Shown here: piece by piece, positions 51,375-60,910 of the stretch | Layout: every line of letters starts with the position of its first letter | How positions within the stretch are numbered: position 1 is the first letter of the stretch | NCBI GenBank assembly: GCA_934233745.1 | Contig: CAKQGN010000001.1 | Span: 1-64,000, forward strand | Direction: 5' to 3' | Source of the DNA: an uncultured Clostridia bacterium | Lineage (GTDB): Bacteria > Bacillota > Clostridia > Christensenellales > CAG-917 | Length of the DNA stretch: 64,000 bases | Notes under the pieces: model-generated | The model's input: the letters and a program-made list of their open reading frames with translations, nothing else | Databases searched by the model: none | Told to the model about the DNA's origin: nothing | Program-made: the position numbers and the translations under genes

Positions 51375-52766
51375 ATGACAAGTTTGAAAGAAAGATATAA
51401 AAACCTAAAAGAGAATGCCGCTAAGCAGCGTCGGGACGTTTCCGAAAAAGCCAAGCAATCCCGAAAGAACTTAAAAGAGTTCTTTGCCACGTCGGGCAGG
51501 GCAACGTATGCGTCGATGTTCTTTATGGGAGCCGGGCAAATTGTCAACGGACAATATATAAAAGGATTTATATATATTCTGTTGGAAGTGGGGTTCATTA
51601 CCTATTTCGCTCTCAGAGGAATAAAGGACTTGTTCGGATTTTTCACCTTGGGAACGGTAAAAGCAGATCCGTGGCTCGGCATAAAGGGTGACGATTCGGT
51701 GATTATGTTGCTTATGGGCATTTTTGCCTGGATTGCTCTTATTGCGCTCGTTATCGTCTATGTGGCAAACATAAAAGACGCTCATCGAGGAGCAGAAGAC
51801 TTGCTTTTCAAAGGCAAAGTTTCGTCGTTCAAAGACGATTTGTCGTCGCTGATGAACCGCAATTTTTACAAGGCGGCACTCGTCATTCCGATTGTCGGAG
51901 TGATGATATTCAACGTCTTGCCGATAATTTTTATGATTTTGATTGCATTCACCAACTACGGCGGGAAAATCGTGCCGCCCGAATTGGTGGATTGGAGCCT
52001 TGACAGCTTCAGAAAACTCGTGGCTTTGGGTGAATTGTCGCAGTCTTTCGGAAAGATACTCGGTTGGAACTTGCTCTGGGCTTTTCTTTCGACGTTCATC
52101 AACTATTTTTTAGGACTCGGGCTTGCGATTCTCTACAACAAAAAATGTGTAAAACCAAAGGCGTTGTGGAGAGCATTCCCCGTGCTTGCCTATGCCGTGC
52201 CGGGATTTATATCCTTACTTGTGTTCCATTATATGTTCAGCAACGGCGGTCCGATAAATCAACTTATCGTCCAAAACGGCGGCAAAATCATCGACTTTTT
52301 GGGTATCAATTCCAAGTGGATGGCAAGAGGGATAGGTTTGTTTGTAAACGCATGGCTGTCCGTTCCGTCGATAATGTTGCTTGCATCGGGTATATTGTCC
52401 AATATCAATAACGATTTGTACGAGGCGGCAAGAATAGACGGGGCAAGTGCGTGGATGCAGTTTAGAAAAATTACGCTTCCGTTCGTTCTTTTTTCTACGA
52501 CGCCCGTTCTCATCAGTCAATTTATGGGCAACTTCAACAACTTCGGCGTGTTCTATTTCTTAAGGAGCGACGTCCTTAGCGACGGATATTTCCTTGCGAG
52601 CGACACGGATTTGCTTATCAACTGGTTGTACAGAATGTCGATTGACAACAACTACTACTCGATAGGCGCGGCGATAAGTCTGATTATGTTTATCATCACC
52701 TCGGCAATAAGTCTGTTGGTTTATATGCGCTCGTCGGCATACAAGAGGGAGGATACGTTCAAATGA
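51375..52766 (+). CDS. malF: Maltodextrin ABC transporter permease (MalF-like) with N-terminal membrane extension
   Basis: Permease subunit of 463 residues. An extra N-terminal part (about 1-150) contains a basic helix and hairpin membrane segments with the pattern 'GAGQIVNGQYIKGFIYILLE', as in small TM2-like proteins. The standard MalF core follows, with the EAA loop 'NNDLYEAARIDGASAWMQFRKITLP' near residues 342-366. It starts 2 bp after malE and overlaps malG by 4 bp. Confidence 0.92.
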   Translation: MTSLKERYKNLKENAAKQRRDVSEKAKQSRKNLKEFFATSGRATYASMFFMGAGQIVNGQYIKGFIYILLEVGFITYFALRGIKDLFGFFTLGTVKADPWLGIKGDDSVIMLLMGIFAWIALIALVIVYVANIKDAHRGAEDLLFKGKVSSFKDDLSSLMNRNFYKAALVIPIVGVMIFNVLPIIFMILIAFTNYGGKIVPPELVDWSLDSFRKLVALGELSQSFGKILGWNLLWAFLSTFINYFLGLGLAILYNKKCVKPKALWRAFPVLAYAVPGFISLLVFHYMFSNGGPINQLIVQNGGKIIDFLGINSKWMARGIGLFVNAWLSVPSIMLLASGILSNINNDLYEAARIDGASAWMQFRKITLPFVLFSTTPVLISQFMGNFNNFGVFYFLRSDVLSDGYFLASDTDLLINWLYRMSIDNNYYSIGAAISLIMFIITSAISLLVYMRSSAYKREDTFK

Positions 52767-53608
52767 GAAAGAAACCCGGTATAAAGCTCAAAAAGACGGC
52801 AAATGTTTTGCTTACGTATGCCATTATGTTGCTGGTGTCAATCATCTTTGTATTTCCTATTATATGGGTTGTGCTGAGTTGTTTTTCCGCAAGCGGAAGC
52901 ATATATAGTTTCAACGGTTTTTTCCCGTCGGAATATTCTCTGGATTCTTTTAAGGCGCTGTTTGCCGACACCGTTATGTACGACTATCCGAAGTGGTTTG
53001 CAAATACTTTGCTTGTGGCGACGATAAGTAGCCTTTTGGGCACTGTTTTGGTTATTTTAACGGCTTATGTCATCTCGTCTTTCCAGTTTAAGGGAAGAAA
53101 AGCATTGATGAAGGGCGCGCTGATTCTCGGGATGTTCCCGTCGTTTATGGGAATGGTTGCCGTGTATTTGCTTATGACGCAATTCAATTTCATCAATAGT
53201 CATATAGGGCTTGCTCTTATATATGCAGGAGGTGCTCCGATGGGCTATTTGGTGCAAAAAGGCTTTTTCGACACTATTCCGAATTCGATTTACGAAGCGG
53301 CAAGAATCGACGGAGCAAGCAATGCGAGGATATTTTTTAACGTAACTCTTCCGCTGTCAAAACCGATTTTGGTATATACGCTTTTGACGCAATTTGCGTG
53401 GCCGTGGAGCGATTTTATCCTTCCGAAGCTTCTTCTCAAAGACAAAAACATGTGGACGGCGGCGGTCGGGCTTATGTCTCTTCCGGAAACCGAATTCGCA
53501 AGATTTTCGGCAGGCGCGGTGTTTATCGCCGTCCCGATTGTAATCTTGTATTTCTTCTTGATTAAATATATGATAAACGGTTTGTCGGCAGGCGCCGTCA
53601 AACAATAA
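52763..53608 (+). CDS. malG: Maltodextrin ABC transporter permease (MalG-like)
   Basis: Second permease, 281 residues with six membrane segments. The EAA loop 'NSIYEAARIDGASNARIFFNVTLP' is at about 173-196, and the C-terminal 'FLIKYMINGLSAGAVKQ' is the usual ending. It overlaps malF (ATGA) and is followed after 10 bp by the ATPase gene. Confidence 0.94.
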   Translation: MRKKPGIKLKKTANVLLTYAIMLLVSIIFVFPIIWVVLSCFSASGSIYSFNGFFPSEYSLDSFKALFADTVMYDYPKWFANTLLVATISSLLGTVLVILTAYVISSFQFKGRKALMKGALILGMFPSFMGMVAVYLLMTQFNFINSHIGLALIYAGGAPMGYLVQKGFFDTIPNSIYEAARIDGASNARIFFNVTLPLSKPILVYTLLTQFAWPWSDFILPKLLLKDKNMWTAAVGLMSLPETEFARFSAGAVFIAVPIVILYFFLIKYMINGLSAGAVKQ

Positions 53609-53618
53609 GAGGGTAATT

Positions 53619-55508
53619 ATGGCAGACGTAAAACTCAATCACATATACAAAGTTTATCCCAACGGAACAAAAGCCGTAAACGACTTCACGATGGATATAA
53701 AAGATAAGGAATTTATTGTATTCGTCGGGCCGTCGGGTTGCGGAAAATCCACCACGCTACGTATGATAGCCGGTCTTGAAGAAATCACTGCCGGCGAACT
53801 CTATATAGGCGATACGCTCGTAAACGACGTAGAACCGAAGGACAGAGATATTGCGATGGTCTTCCAAAATTATGCGCTTTATCCGCATATGACGGTGTAC
53901 GAAAATATGGCATTCGGTCTGAAATTGCGAAAATTGCCCAAAGCGGTAATCGATCAAAAGGTCAGAGAAGCGGCGCAAACGTTGGATATAACCGAATATC
54001 TGGACAAAAAACCAAAGGAAATGAGTGGCGGACAGCGTCAAAGAGTCGCTTTGGGAAGAGCCATCGTAAGAGAACCAAAGGTTTTCTTGCTTGACGAACC
54101 GTTGTCAAATCTCGACGCAAAATTGCGCACGGCAATGAGAAGCGAAATAAGCGCGCTGCATCACAGGCTGCAAACGACGTTTATTTACGTCACGCACGAT
54201 CAGGTCGAAGCAATGACGATGGGCACGCGAATAGTCGTTATGAAAGACGGATTCGTTCAGCAAATCGACACGCCTACCAATTTATATAAGTATCCTCAAA
54301 ACGTGTTTGTCGCAGGTTTTATAGGAACGCCTCAAATGAATTTCATCAACGCGGAAATCAATGTCGAAGGCGACGATATATCGTTTGTCGCTACCGACGC
54401 GCCGTTAAAAATCGCGTTGTCCAAAGACTTCTTTGCAAAAGCAAAGCAAGCGGACGTGTTCCACGGGAAAAAAGTCGTGCTTGGACTGCGCGCGGAACAT
54501 ATCTCCATCGATGCCGAAAAATATACGGCAAAGGCAAAAATCAAGGTTTCGCACATCGAGGAATTGGGAACCGAAAGCCAAGTATTCGGAGATTTGAACT
54601 TTGACAAAGAACTCGGCTTGCAAAGCTCGACCAAAATTGTTATAAAAGCGCCGACAATGACGCGATTCGAAGTCGGAAGCGTCACGGAAATCTCGTTTGA
54701 TATCGAAAACATGCAGGTTTTCGACGCGGACACGGAATTGAATATGATTCCGAGAATTCCCGATTGCTCGAGTATAAGCGTTGGCGTGAAAAATCATACG
54801 GTTGAAATCGGTTCGTCGAGGATAGAATTGCCGTCGGCATTTTCAATGGAAGACGGAAATTATAAGTTGACCATTCCTGTCGATGCTGTCGAAAAAGGAA
54901 ACGACGTTGTCGGAACGGTGAAAAAGGTCGAAGAAGTCAACGGAAGGTATTTGCATTACGTCGAAACAGGCGGTCAGATAATTTTTGCTTTATTTGACGA
55001 AGAAACGAGCGGAGAGATTACGCTTGGTATCGACCTGAAAAAAGTTACGTATTCGACAGGCGACAAGATTGTTCACGAGGCAATACCTGCGTTCAATACG
55101 CTAAGCGGAAAAATGCTTCGTCAAAGGAATAAAGACAAGCGAACGTTTAAGGAAATCGTTAAGTCTGCCGCAATCCCGAAATTTTCGTTCGAGACGATGG
55201 GACATAGGTTCGAGTGCACAAGAGAACTTGCGTCGAAGTTGGTCGGAATCGGCGGCACTAAAATCATTGGCAAGGCGTTGAGTTTTGAGTTTTCGCCACA
55301 AGACGTTGAAATTGCGAAGGACGGCATACTGTTTTCGGTCGAAAAGATTTTAGATTACGGTACCGAACGATATGCAAAATGCGAGAGAGACGGAGTGGTA
55401 TTATACGCCAAGGTCGGGGGTGATTTTAATGAAGAAAGCATTGACGTTGTATTGCCCGTTGACAAGATGTCTATATTCGACGTCGAGGATCAAATCAGAT
55501 TGAAATAA
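53619..55508 (+). CDS. malK: Maltodextrin ABC transporter ATPase with long C-terminal regulatory extension
   Basis: MsmX/MalK-type ATPase. Walker A 'GPSGCGKST' is at 37-45, signature MSGGQRQR near 135, Walker B 'FLLDEPLSNLD' near 156 and the H-loop in 'THDQVEAM' near 193. A TOBE domain follows to about residue 370. Relatives end there. This one has 629 residues, and the extra 260 seem to contain two more TOBE/OB-like units (about 410-490 and 550-625). They may add a regulatory or sugar-sensing function. Ribosome-binding site GAGGGTAA. Confidence 0.9.
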   Translation: MADVKLNHIYKVYPNGTKAVNDFTMDIKDKEFIVFVGPSGCGKSTTLRMIAGLEEITAGELYIGDTLVNDVEPKDRDIAMVFQNYALYPHMTVYENMAFGLKLRKLPKAVIDQKVREAAQTLDITEYLDKKPKEMSGGQRQRVALGRAIVREPKVFLLDEPLSNLDAKLRTAMRSEISALHHRLQTTFIYVTHDQVEAMTMGTRIVVMKDGFVQQIDTPTNLYKYPQNVFVAGFIGTPQMNFINAEINVEGDDISFVATDAPLKIALSKDFFAKAKQADVFHGKKVVLGLRAEHISIDAEKYTAKAKIKVSHIEELGTESQVFGDLNFDKELGLQSSTKIVIKAPTMTRFEVGSVTEISFDIENMQVFDADTELNMIPRIPDCSSISVGVKNHTVEIGSSRIELPSAFSMEDGNYKLTIPVDAVEKGNDVVGTVKKVEEVNGRYLHYVETGGQIIFALFDEETSGEITLGIDLKKVTYSTGDKIVHEAIPAFNTLSGKMLRQRNKDKRTFKEIVKSAAIPKFSFETMGHRFECTRELASKLVGIGGTKIIGKALSFEFSPQDVEIAKDGILFSVEKILDYGTERYAKCERDGVVLYAKVGGDFNEESIDVVLPVDKMSIFDVEDQIRLK

Positions 55509-55535
55509 CGCAAGTCGGCATAGGGAGTTTGTTAT

Positions 55536-57026
55536 ATGGCGGTAAATAAAAAATTCGGTTTTTCGCACAAAAGCGGATTGCTTATGGCAGTTAGCAGTTT
55601 GCCATCCGAGTACGGTATAGGCTCTTTTGGCAAGCCGTGTTATGATTGGATTGACTTTATGGACAAAACCTCAACGAAGTGTTGGCAGGTTTTGCCGCTC
55701 AATCCGACTGCCTACGGCGACAGCCCGTATCAGTCGCCGTCATCTTTTGCGGGGAATCCGTATTTTGTGGATTTGGATGAGTTGAAAAGCGAGGGGTTGC
55801 TCTCGGACACCGATTTGGAATCACAAAAAGATTGCTGCGAGCGAGTGAATTACGGGAGATTGTTTGAAACGCGCATAAACGTTTTGAAAAAAGCGTACTC
55901 CAACTTTAAGAAAAATGCCGCTTTTACGAGATTTTGCAATTCTAATTCCTGGTGGCTTGACGATTATGCGCTGTTCTTTTCCCTCAAAGAAGAATTTAAT
56001 TATGCGCCGTGGTCGTCGTGGTCGGAGGAGTATAGAATTTACAAAAATGCTATCCGGTGCAGAGAGGAGTTTTCTTCGAGAATGGATTTTTGGAGATTCG
56101 TTCAATACGAGTTCTTCTCCCAGTGGAAAAAGGTGTGCGTTTACGCACACTCGAAAGGCATAAAGATTATAGGCGATATACCGATTTACGTAGCTTACGA
56201 CTCCGTTGACGTGTGGAGCAACACAGACGAGTATCTGCTTGACGAGAACTTGAATCCGACATTTGTTGCAGGCTGTCCTCCCGACGGATTTTCCCCGGAT
56301 GGACAATTGTGGGGCAATCCGATTTACGATTATGCGAAAATGGAGATGAACGGCTACAAGTGGTGGTGCTCGCGCATCAAAATTTGTGCGTCGTTATTTG
56401 ACATTGTAAGGATAGACCATTTCCGCGGGTTTGCGGGATATTATGCAATACCGTACGGCGAGAAAACCGCTCGCAACGGACACTGGGACAAAGGTCCCGG
56501 GGAAAAACTTTTCGATGCGATAAATCAAAGCGTTCCGAATGCAAAAATAATTGCGGAAGATCTTGGTTTTTTGACAGATGACGTGCGCGAGTTGATTGCT
56601 TATTGCGGATATCCCGGGATGAAAATATTGCAGTTTGCGTTTTTTGACGAGGGCAGCGAATATTTGCCGAGGCTATATACAAATAAAGATTACGTGGTTT
56701 ATACAGGTTCTCACGACGCCGACTGTACTCGTACGTGGACGGAAAACCTTGACGAAGATACGCTAAAACGATTCAAAAGAGAATGTTCGCACATCAAAGG
56801 GTTAAACCCGACATATAAGATGATTAAACTGGCGTTTGATTCAATTGCGGAACTTGCGGTGATACCGTTGCAGGACTGGCTTTTGCTTGAAAACGAAGAA
56901 GGCAGAATGAATACGCCGTCCGTTGCACAAGGGAATTGGGTTTGGCGTGCTCCGTCCGACTATGCGTCGAAAAAGTTAATATCGACGATTAAAAGATTTA
57001 ATGTTCGGTCACATCGCGAAAAATGA
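55536..57026 (+). CDS. malQ: 4-alpha-glucanotransferase (GH77)
   Basis: Amylomaltase, which transfers glucan segments between maltodextrins so that short ones can be used. 'KTSTKCWQVLPLNPTAYGDSPY' is the family start. Catalytic residues are nucleophile D294 ('IDHFRG'), acid/base E341 ('IIAEDLG') and D394 in 'YTGSHDADCTRTW'. The last motif is commonly written HDNDT, and here it reads HDADC, a notable variation next to the active site. It has 496 residues, normal. It ends the maltodextrin operon, and no terminator is seen directly behind it. Confidence 0.94.
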   Translation: MAVNKKFGFSHKSGLLMAVSSLPSEYGIGSFGKPCYDWIDFMDKTSTKCWQVLPLNPTAYGDSPYQSPSSFAGNPYFVDLDELKSEGLLSDTDLESQKDCCERVNYGRLFETRINVLKKAYSNFKKNAAFTRFCNSNSWWLDDYALFFSLKEEFNYAPWSSWSEEYRIYKNAIRCREEFSSRMDFWRFVQYEFFSQWKKVCVYAHSKGIKIIGDIPIYVAYDSVDVWSNTDEYLLDENLNPTFVAGCPPDGFSPDGQLWGNPIYDYAKMEMNGYKWWCSRIKICASLFDIVRIDHFRGFAGYYAIPYGEKTARNGHWDKGPGEKLFDAINQSVPNAKIIAEDLGFLTDDVRELIAYCGYPGMKILQFAFFDEGSEYLPRLYTNKDYVVYTGSHDADCTRTWTENLDEDTLKRFKRECSHIKGLNPTYKMIKLAFDSIAELAVIPLQDWLLLENEEGRMNTPSVAQGNWVWRAPSDYASKKLISTIKRFNVRSHREK

Positions 57027-57180
57027 TTTGCATGTCGGTTTTGAAAAAAGCAATAAAGACTTGCGTTATCTTTATAAGGGACTATTACGAGATATGAACC
57101 GCTCAACAGATGACATTTCACCGTTTTCAAACGCATATGGTATTGCACAAGAGGCAATGTTAAACGATGAGTCTGAATGA
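57001..57180 (+). pseudogene. Possible N-terminal fragment of a mobile-element gene
   Basis: A frame of 59 codons (ATG 57001 to TGA 57180), different from that of malQ, which it overlaps by 26 bp. It encodes a protein-like sequence with 'NKDLRYLYKGLLRDMNRS' and 'FSNAYGIAQEAMLNDESE'. From memory it resembles the beginning of small proteins from Clostridial mobile elements, whose next residues would be expected to continue after 'QEAML'. There is no ribosome-binding site. I treat it as a truncated remnant. The match is an impression, not a search result. Confidence 0.35.
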
Positions 57181-57371
57181 TAATATAAGAAGTTGCGCGC
57201 AAATTTTGTGCGCAAGCAGATGCATGGATAAATAGGGTGGTGTCTTAATTGCACAAAACCAGCAATACGAGTTTTTTATAAATTCTTTGGATTTATAGGC
57301 GTAGTTTTGTAGCAAAAAATTCTCGAAGAAAAAATAATACGAACCCATTATCTGAGTTCGTATTATTGTCA

Positions 57372-57394
57372 TTTGGTGACCCTACCGAGGTTCG
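57372..57394 (-). repeat. Duplicate of the tRNA-Glu 3' end
   Basis: These 23 bases are identical to 57557-57579, which includes the 3' CCA end and T-arm of tRNA-Glu. The copies are 185 bp apart in direct orientation. After the identical part the upstream copy still resembles the tRNA weakly (GGGTTA and CCGT appear in order). It could be an attachment-site scar or a decayed tRNA copy. Between the copies there are small hairpins, such as GCAAGT/ACTTGC, but no gene. Confidence 0.75.
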
Positions 57395-57531
57395 TAGGCA
57401 GGCGGGTTAGCGACTGCCGTAATAGCGGAGCGAGCAAGTTCACTTGCAAAGCGGAGCGTCAGTCGGGTGTACCGAGTTCGGCACGCAAAGCGTGCGGATA
57501 TAAAATATCCAACCTCGGCAGGAAAGGAAAA

Positions 57532-57559
57532 CCCCGACTTGATTAAGTCGGGGCTTTTT
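57532..57559. terminator. Terminator downstream of the tRNA cluster
   Basis: CCCCGACTT (57532-57540), loop GATT, AAGTCGGGG (57545-57553). Ts follow on the plus side, and GGTTTTCC follows on the minus side. It ends the minus-strand tRNA transcript directly after tRNA-Glu. Confidence 0.8.
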
Positions 57560-57634
57560 GGTGACCCTACCGAGGTTCGAACTCGGGTTACCGCCGTGAA
57601 AGGGCGATGTCTTAGACCACTTGACCATAGGGCC
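57559..57634 (-). tRNA. tRNA-Glu (anticodon TTC)
   Basis: Minus-strand cloverleaf with acceptor GGCCCTA/TAGGGTC, anticodon stem closing the loop CTTTCAC, T-arm with GTTCGAAC, and encoded CCA. The anticodon is TTC. It is 76 nt and the last gene of a four-tRNA transcript. Confidence 0.95.
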
Positions 57635-57659
57635 TTATTTTGATTTATTTGAGTTCAGA

Positions 57660-57736
57660 TGGTGGAAGCTACAGGACTCGAACCTGTGACCCCCTGCTTG
57701 TAAGGCAGATGCTCTAACCAACTGAGCTAAGCTTCC
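57660..57736 (-). tRNA. tRNA-Val (anticodon TAC)
   Basis: Minus-strand cloverleaf. Acceptor GGAAGCT/AGCTTCC, anticodon loop TTACAAG giving anticodon TAC, T-arm with GTTCGAGTC, encoded CCA. 77 nt. Confidence 0.95.
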
Positions 57737-57739
57737 GTA

Positions 57740-57816
57740 TGGTAGCGGCGATCGGATTCGAACCAATGACCTGCCGGGTATGAACCGGCCGCTATAACCA
57801 ACTAAGCTACGCCGCC
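57740..57816 (-). tRNA. tRNA-Met, elongator (anticodon CAT)
   Basis: Minus-strand cloverleaf. Acceptor GGCGGCG/CGCCGCT with a G-U first pair, anticodon loop TTCATAC, T-arm GTTCGAATC, encoded CCA. The paired first base and the anticodon stem without three G-C pairs mark it as elongator, not initiator. A CAT tRNA for isoleucine is a less likely alternative. 77 nt. Confidence 0.88.
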
Positions 57817-57934
57817 ATACAATTTGTGTTTTGTTGCGGGGAGTGCTTTTGCACTCCGCACAACGAGGGTTGCAAGTCCGAACCGTTTGCAAGTCGATGT
57901 CGCAACTTCGATTCCGTCGATCCGATCTCGCATA

Positions 57935-58010
<76 letters not shown>

Positions 58011-58027
58011 ATATTCAATGCTTGCTT

Positions 58028-58056
58028 ATGATATGATAAATAAAAAAATTTGTCAA
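58028..58056 (-). promoter_or_regulatory. Promoter of the tRNA cluster
   Basis: On the minus strand TTGACA (58056-58051), 17-bp spacer, TATCAT (58033-58028), about 10 bp before the initiator tRNA. The remaining stretch to 58326 is AT-rich, and I see no gene in it. Confidence 0.75.
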
Positions 58057-58326
58057 GCGTTTGAAAAAATAAATTTTGAAAGAGCAGAATGATGTGTTCA
58101 AAAGGCATTAGAAGGGATTTTTATCGCAAATGTTTATAGGGTGAGGGAGGAGCGCGATTTGTAAAAAATCGATATTCTAAATTTTCTTTGAGCTTTTTAT
58201 ACTACATTAAAAAGGAATGTTCTAACCGCTCGGAAGCGACGTTTCGGATTTTGATTTTTCGGTTTTTCTGATGATGCGACACGGTAAAATTCTATTTTAA
58301 TTATTTGGTTTATCGCATAAAAATGC

Positions 58327-58355
58327 TTGCGTGCGCCCCCTCGTGCGTGTATAAT
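58327..58355 (+). promoter_or_regulatory. Promoter of the foldase-like lipoprotein gene
   Basis: TTGCGT (58327-58332), 17-bp spacer, TATAAT (58350-58355). A second TATAAT at 58370-58375 lacks a -35 partner. Confidence 0.5.
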
Positions 58356-58396
58356 AGGTGTACTATTGATATAATGCTCACAATATGGAGTTTAAT

Positions 58397-60772
58397 ATGA
58401 AAAAGAAATTGATTGTCGCAACAGCCATCGTTTTATTGCTTGCTATGAGCATGACATTATTGGTGGGCTGCGACGAAATCTTCAAGAAGAACGACAAACG
58501 CGACGCACAGCAAGTTGTCGCATCCGTCACCTATACGGGTGATTTCGGCACGCAAACGGAAAACGTGTATAAGTTCGAGCTTGCGTCCAGTTTCAACAGC
58601 TATGCCTACTATTACGTCAAGCAGTTTGGCATGAGCTATGAGGCTGCCGCCAACTATTTTGCCCAATCGCTTGCTCAACAGAAATTGCTTATGATGTTTG
58701 CAAAAGAGAAGGTTGCCAAGCTCAAACACATGACGGCACTTCCTTCATCCATTGACGAATTGCTTTCCGCAAGCGAAAAGAACAAGGCTATCGAGGACAC
58801 AAACAAAAGTTTGCTCAATTCTCTCGTTTCGACGGTTGAGAGCCTTATCACCGAAGACAACGCAAACACTTCTACGTCCGATTCCAAGAAGGACAACACG
58901 ACAACCGAAGTGACCGATCCCGTGTATGTCAGATTCGAATCAAACGGCGGTTCCTCCGTTGAAAAACAAAAAATCCAAAAAGGCACCGTTGCAAAAGAAC
59001 CGGATGATCCCACAAAAGACGGCTATAAGTTCTATGGCTGGTATATCGAAAAAGATTTCTCCGGTGAAGAATTCGATTTCAAAAACACCAAAATAACGGG
59101 AGCTACGACTCTTTACGCAAAATGGGAAAAATATGTTGCTCCTCGCACCGAGATCCCCGCAGAGGAGGAAAAGGACGACTACGATCCCGACAAAGAGGGT
59201 GTTGAGCTTGCAAACAAATTCTTCTCCGCAGAGTACAAAGCGCAACTTCTTGACGATAAGAAAGAAGATAGCCTCTTTACAACCAAATTCCTCAAAGCCG
59301 GTTTTGTCGGCAACATCATCGTCGACAGCGGCAAGACTCTCGTGTCGGTTCTCAAGGACTACATCAACGAAGGTCTTTCCGAGATGGAAAACAATCTCAA
59401 AAACAATCTCTACAAAGAGAGCGTGGAAGAGTGCTACAACTACTATCTCAATGCTCAACATCAATCGTTGCTCGTTGCAAGACTTAAACGCATGATCGGT
59501 CAAAGCGCAACTGTAAGCGAAGAAGAAATCGAAGCAGAGTTCAACGCTCAAGTCGCAAAGAACAGAGAAACGTTTGCAGGCAGCGATTCGTCTTACGAAT
59601 CGGCTCTCAAAAGCACGCTCAACAAGACTTACTATCATCCCGCAGACGATCAGGGTTACGGATTTGTCATCAATATCCTCTTCAAACTCGGCGCGGAGGA
59701 TATGAAGGTCCTCAACGACATGGCGAAGAACAATCCCGAAAACGTCGAAGCGATTTTGCTTACACGCAATCGTCTGATCTCCAAGATGACGGCATACGTC
59801 GCAAATCCGAAATACGATGCGGATGCAACCGTTGAAGACGCAGAGGGTAAAAAACTCGAACTTCGCGATCCGATGACCGACGCGAACAACCCCTACAACA
59901 ATGTGGGCAAAACCGCAAACACCAAATATCAAGTCGAGGGCGGAAACAACTACAATCAAATCCTGTCATTCGAGAAAAATGCGGAAACAGGCAAGTATGA
60001 AATCAAGTTCAACGCAACCGAGCATCCTGCAATGGCGTACCTGATGAACAAGGTGCCGGTGTTCGACACCGACGATCATCAGGTCGGCTTGATTCATCAG
60101 ATTCACAACAGCTTGCAACAAGTCAAAGACGCAAACCTTTCAAAAGAAGAAACCGTCTATTGGCTTCGCGAAGTAGCAACAAAGTGGGCATACCTTGTCA
60201 GTGACGACTCCGGCGCAACAAACAAAGATTCCAACAACAACGGACTCGGTTACCTCGTTTCTCCAAAAGGCAAAGATAGCAGTTTCCTCACAGATTTTAC
60301 AGACTATGCACGCAAACTTGTCGCTGCGGGTACGGGCACATATTCGGACGGAACGGTGAGCGATGATATGTTCAAAGGAAACCTTGTCAACGGTGAATTT
60401 GCAGGCAACAACAAAGCGTTTGTTGTGGCAGACAGCCTTGTCAACGGAGCGGAAAAGGCAACGGCAAACAACGATGCATACGCAGGCGTGTTCGTGCTTC
60501 TCAACTCCTACACCGTCTATGATGCAAACAACATAAAGACAGGCTCTTCACAAACTCTTGTTGACGGCAAACTTCCTATGGACTACGTTATGACTTTTGC
60601 CAAGGACGGCAAAGACGTCAAGACGCTTCACAATGTCATTCATGACACCATTCTCGAAGCCAAAAAGAACGATCTTTACAACTCCGAAGTCAACACAATG
60701 GTGTCAGCAAAGAAGGACGGGATCGAGTATTTTGATAAGGTTATCAAGCAACTTTACAAAGATTTGACCTGA
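58397..60772 (+). CDS. Large lipoprotein with SurA/PrsA-like features and an inserted InlB repeat
   Basis: Signal peptide with lipobox cysteine 25 (LLVGC). The start at 58397 is chosen because GGAG (58387-58390) then has normal spacing. Residues 40-110 and about 330-400 are helical and resemble the chaperone parts of SurA/PrsA foldases ('ATVSEEEIEAEFNAQVAKNRE'). Between them lies an InlB/flg_new-type repeat (about 175-247, 'VRFESNGGSSVEKQ', 'YKFYGWYIEKDF'). A clear parvulin active site was not recognised, so it may be a chaperone without isomerase activity. It has 791 residues, extracellular and membrane-anchored. It ends before a GTAC-capped terminator. Function is inference. Confidence 0.75.
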   Translation: MKKKLIVATAIVLLLAMSMTLLVGCDEIFKKNDKRDAQQVVASVTYTGDFGTQTENVYKFELASSFNSYAYYYVKQFGMSYEAAANYFAQSLAQQKLLMMFAKEKVAKLKHMTALPSSIDELLSASEKNKAIEDTNKSLLNSLVSTVESLITEDNANTSTSDSKKDNTTTEVTDPVYVRFESNGGSSVEKQKIQKGTVAKEPDDPTKDGYKFYGWYIEKDFSGEEFDFKNTKITGATTLYAKWEKYVAPRTEIPAEEEKDDYDPDKEGVELANKFFSAEYKAQLLDDKKEDSLFTTKFLKAGFVGNIIVDSGKTLVSVLKDYINEGLSEMENNLKNNLYKESVEECYNYYLNAQHQSLLVARLKRMIGQSATVSEEEIEAEFNAQVAKNRETFAGSDSSYESALKSTLNKTYYHPADDQGYGFVINILFKLGAEDMKVLNDMAKNNPENVEAILLTRNRLISKMTAYVANPKYDADATVEDAEGKKLELRDPMTDANNPYNNVGKTANTKYQVEGGNNYNQILSFEKNAETGKYEIKFNATEHPAMAYLMNKVPVFDTDDHQVGLIHQIHNSLQQVKDANLSKEETVYWLREVATKWAYLVSDDSGATNKDSNNNGLGYLVSPKGKDSSFLTDFTDYARKLVAAGTGTYSDGTVSDDMFKGNLVNGEFAGNNKAFVVADSLVNGAEKATANNDAYAGVFVLLNSYTVYDANNIKTGSSQTLVDGKLPMDYVMTFAKDGKDVKTLHNVIHDTILEAKKNDLYNSEVNTMVSAKKDGIEYFDKVIKQLYKDLT

Positions 60773-60845
60773 GCGCACTATTGAGCGAATAGCATTGGAC
60801 GCGATTGACTTTGTAACAATCGCTCTTCCGTCACTTCGTTCCTTA

Positions 60846-60910
60846 CAAAGCCCCTTGATTGACAACTCATGTACTTTATGTACATTAGGGTTGCCACTCA
60901 AGGGGCTTTG
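60846..60910 (+). terminator. Composite GTAC-capped hairpin terminator
   Basis: Outer stem CAAAGCCCCTTGA (60846-60858) with TCAAGGGGCTTTG (60898-60910), then CAAC/GTTG. The apex is ATGTAC (60869-60874) / GTACAT (60880-60885). It shares apex and internal-loop layout with 12481-12542, but the outer stem is different. The head of a repeat unit begins five bases later. Confidence 0.7.
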
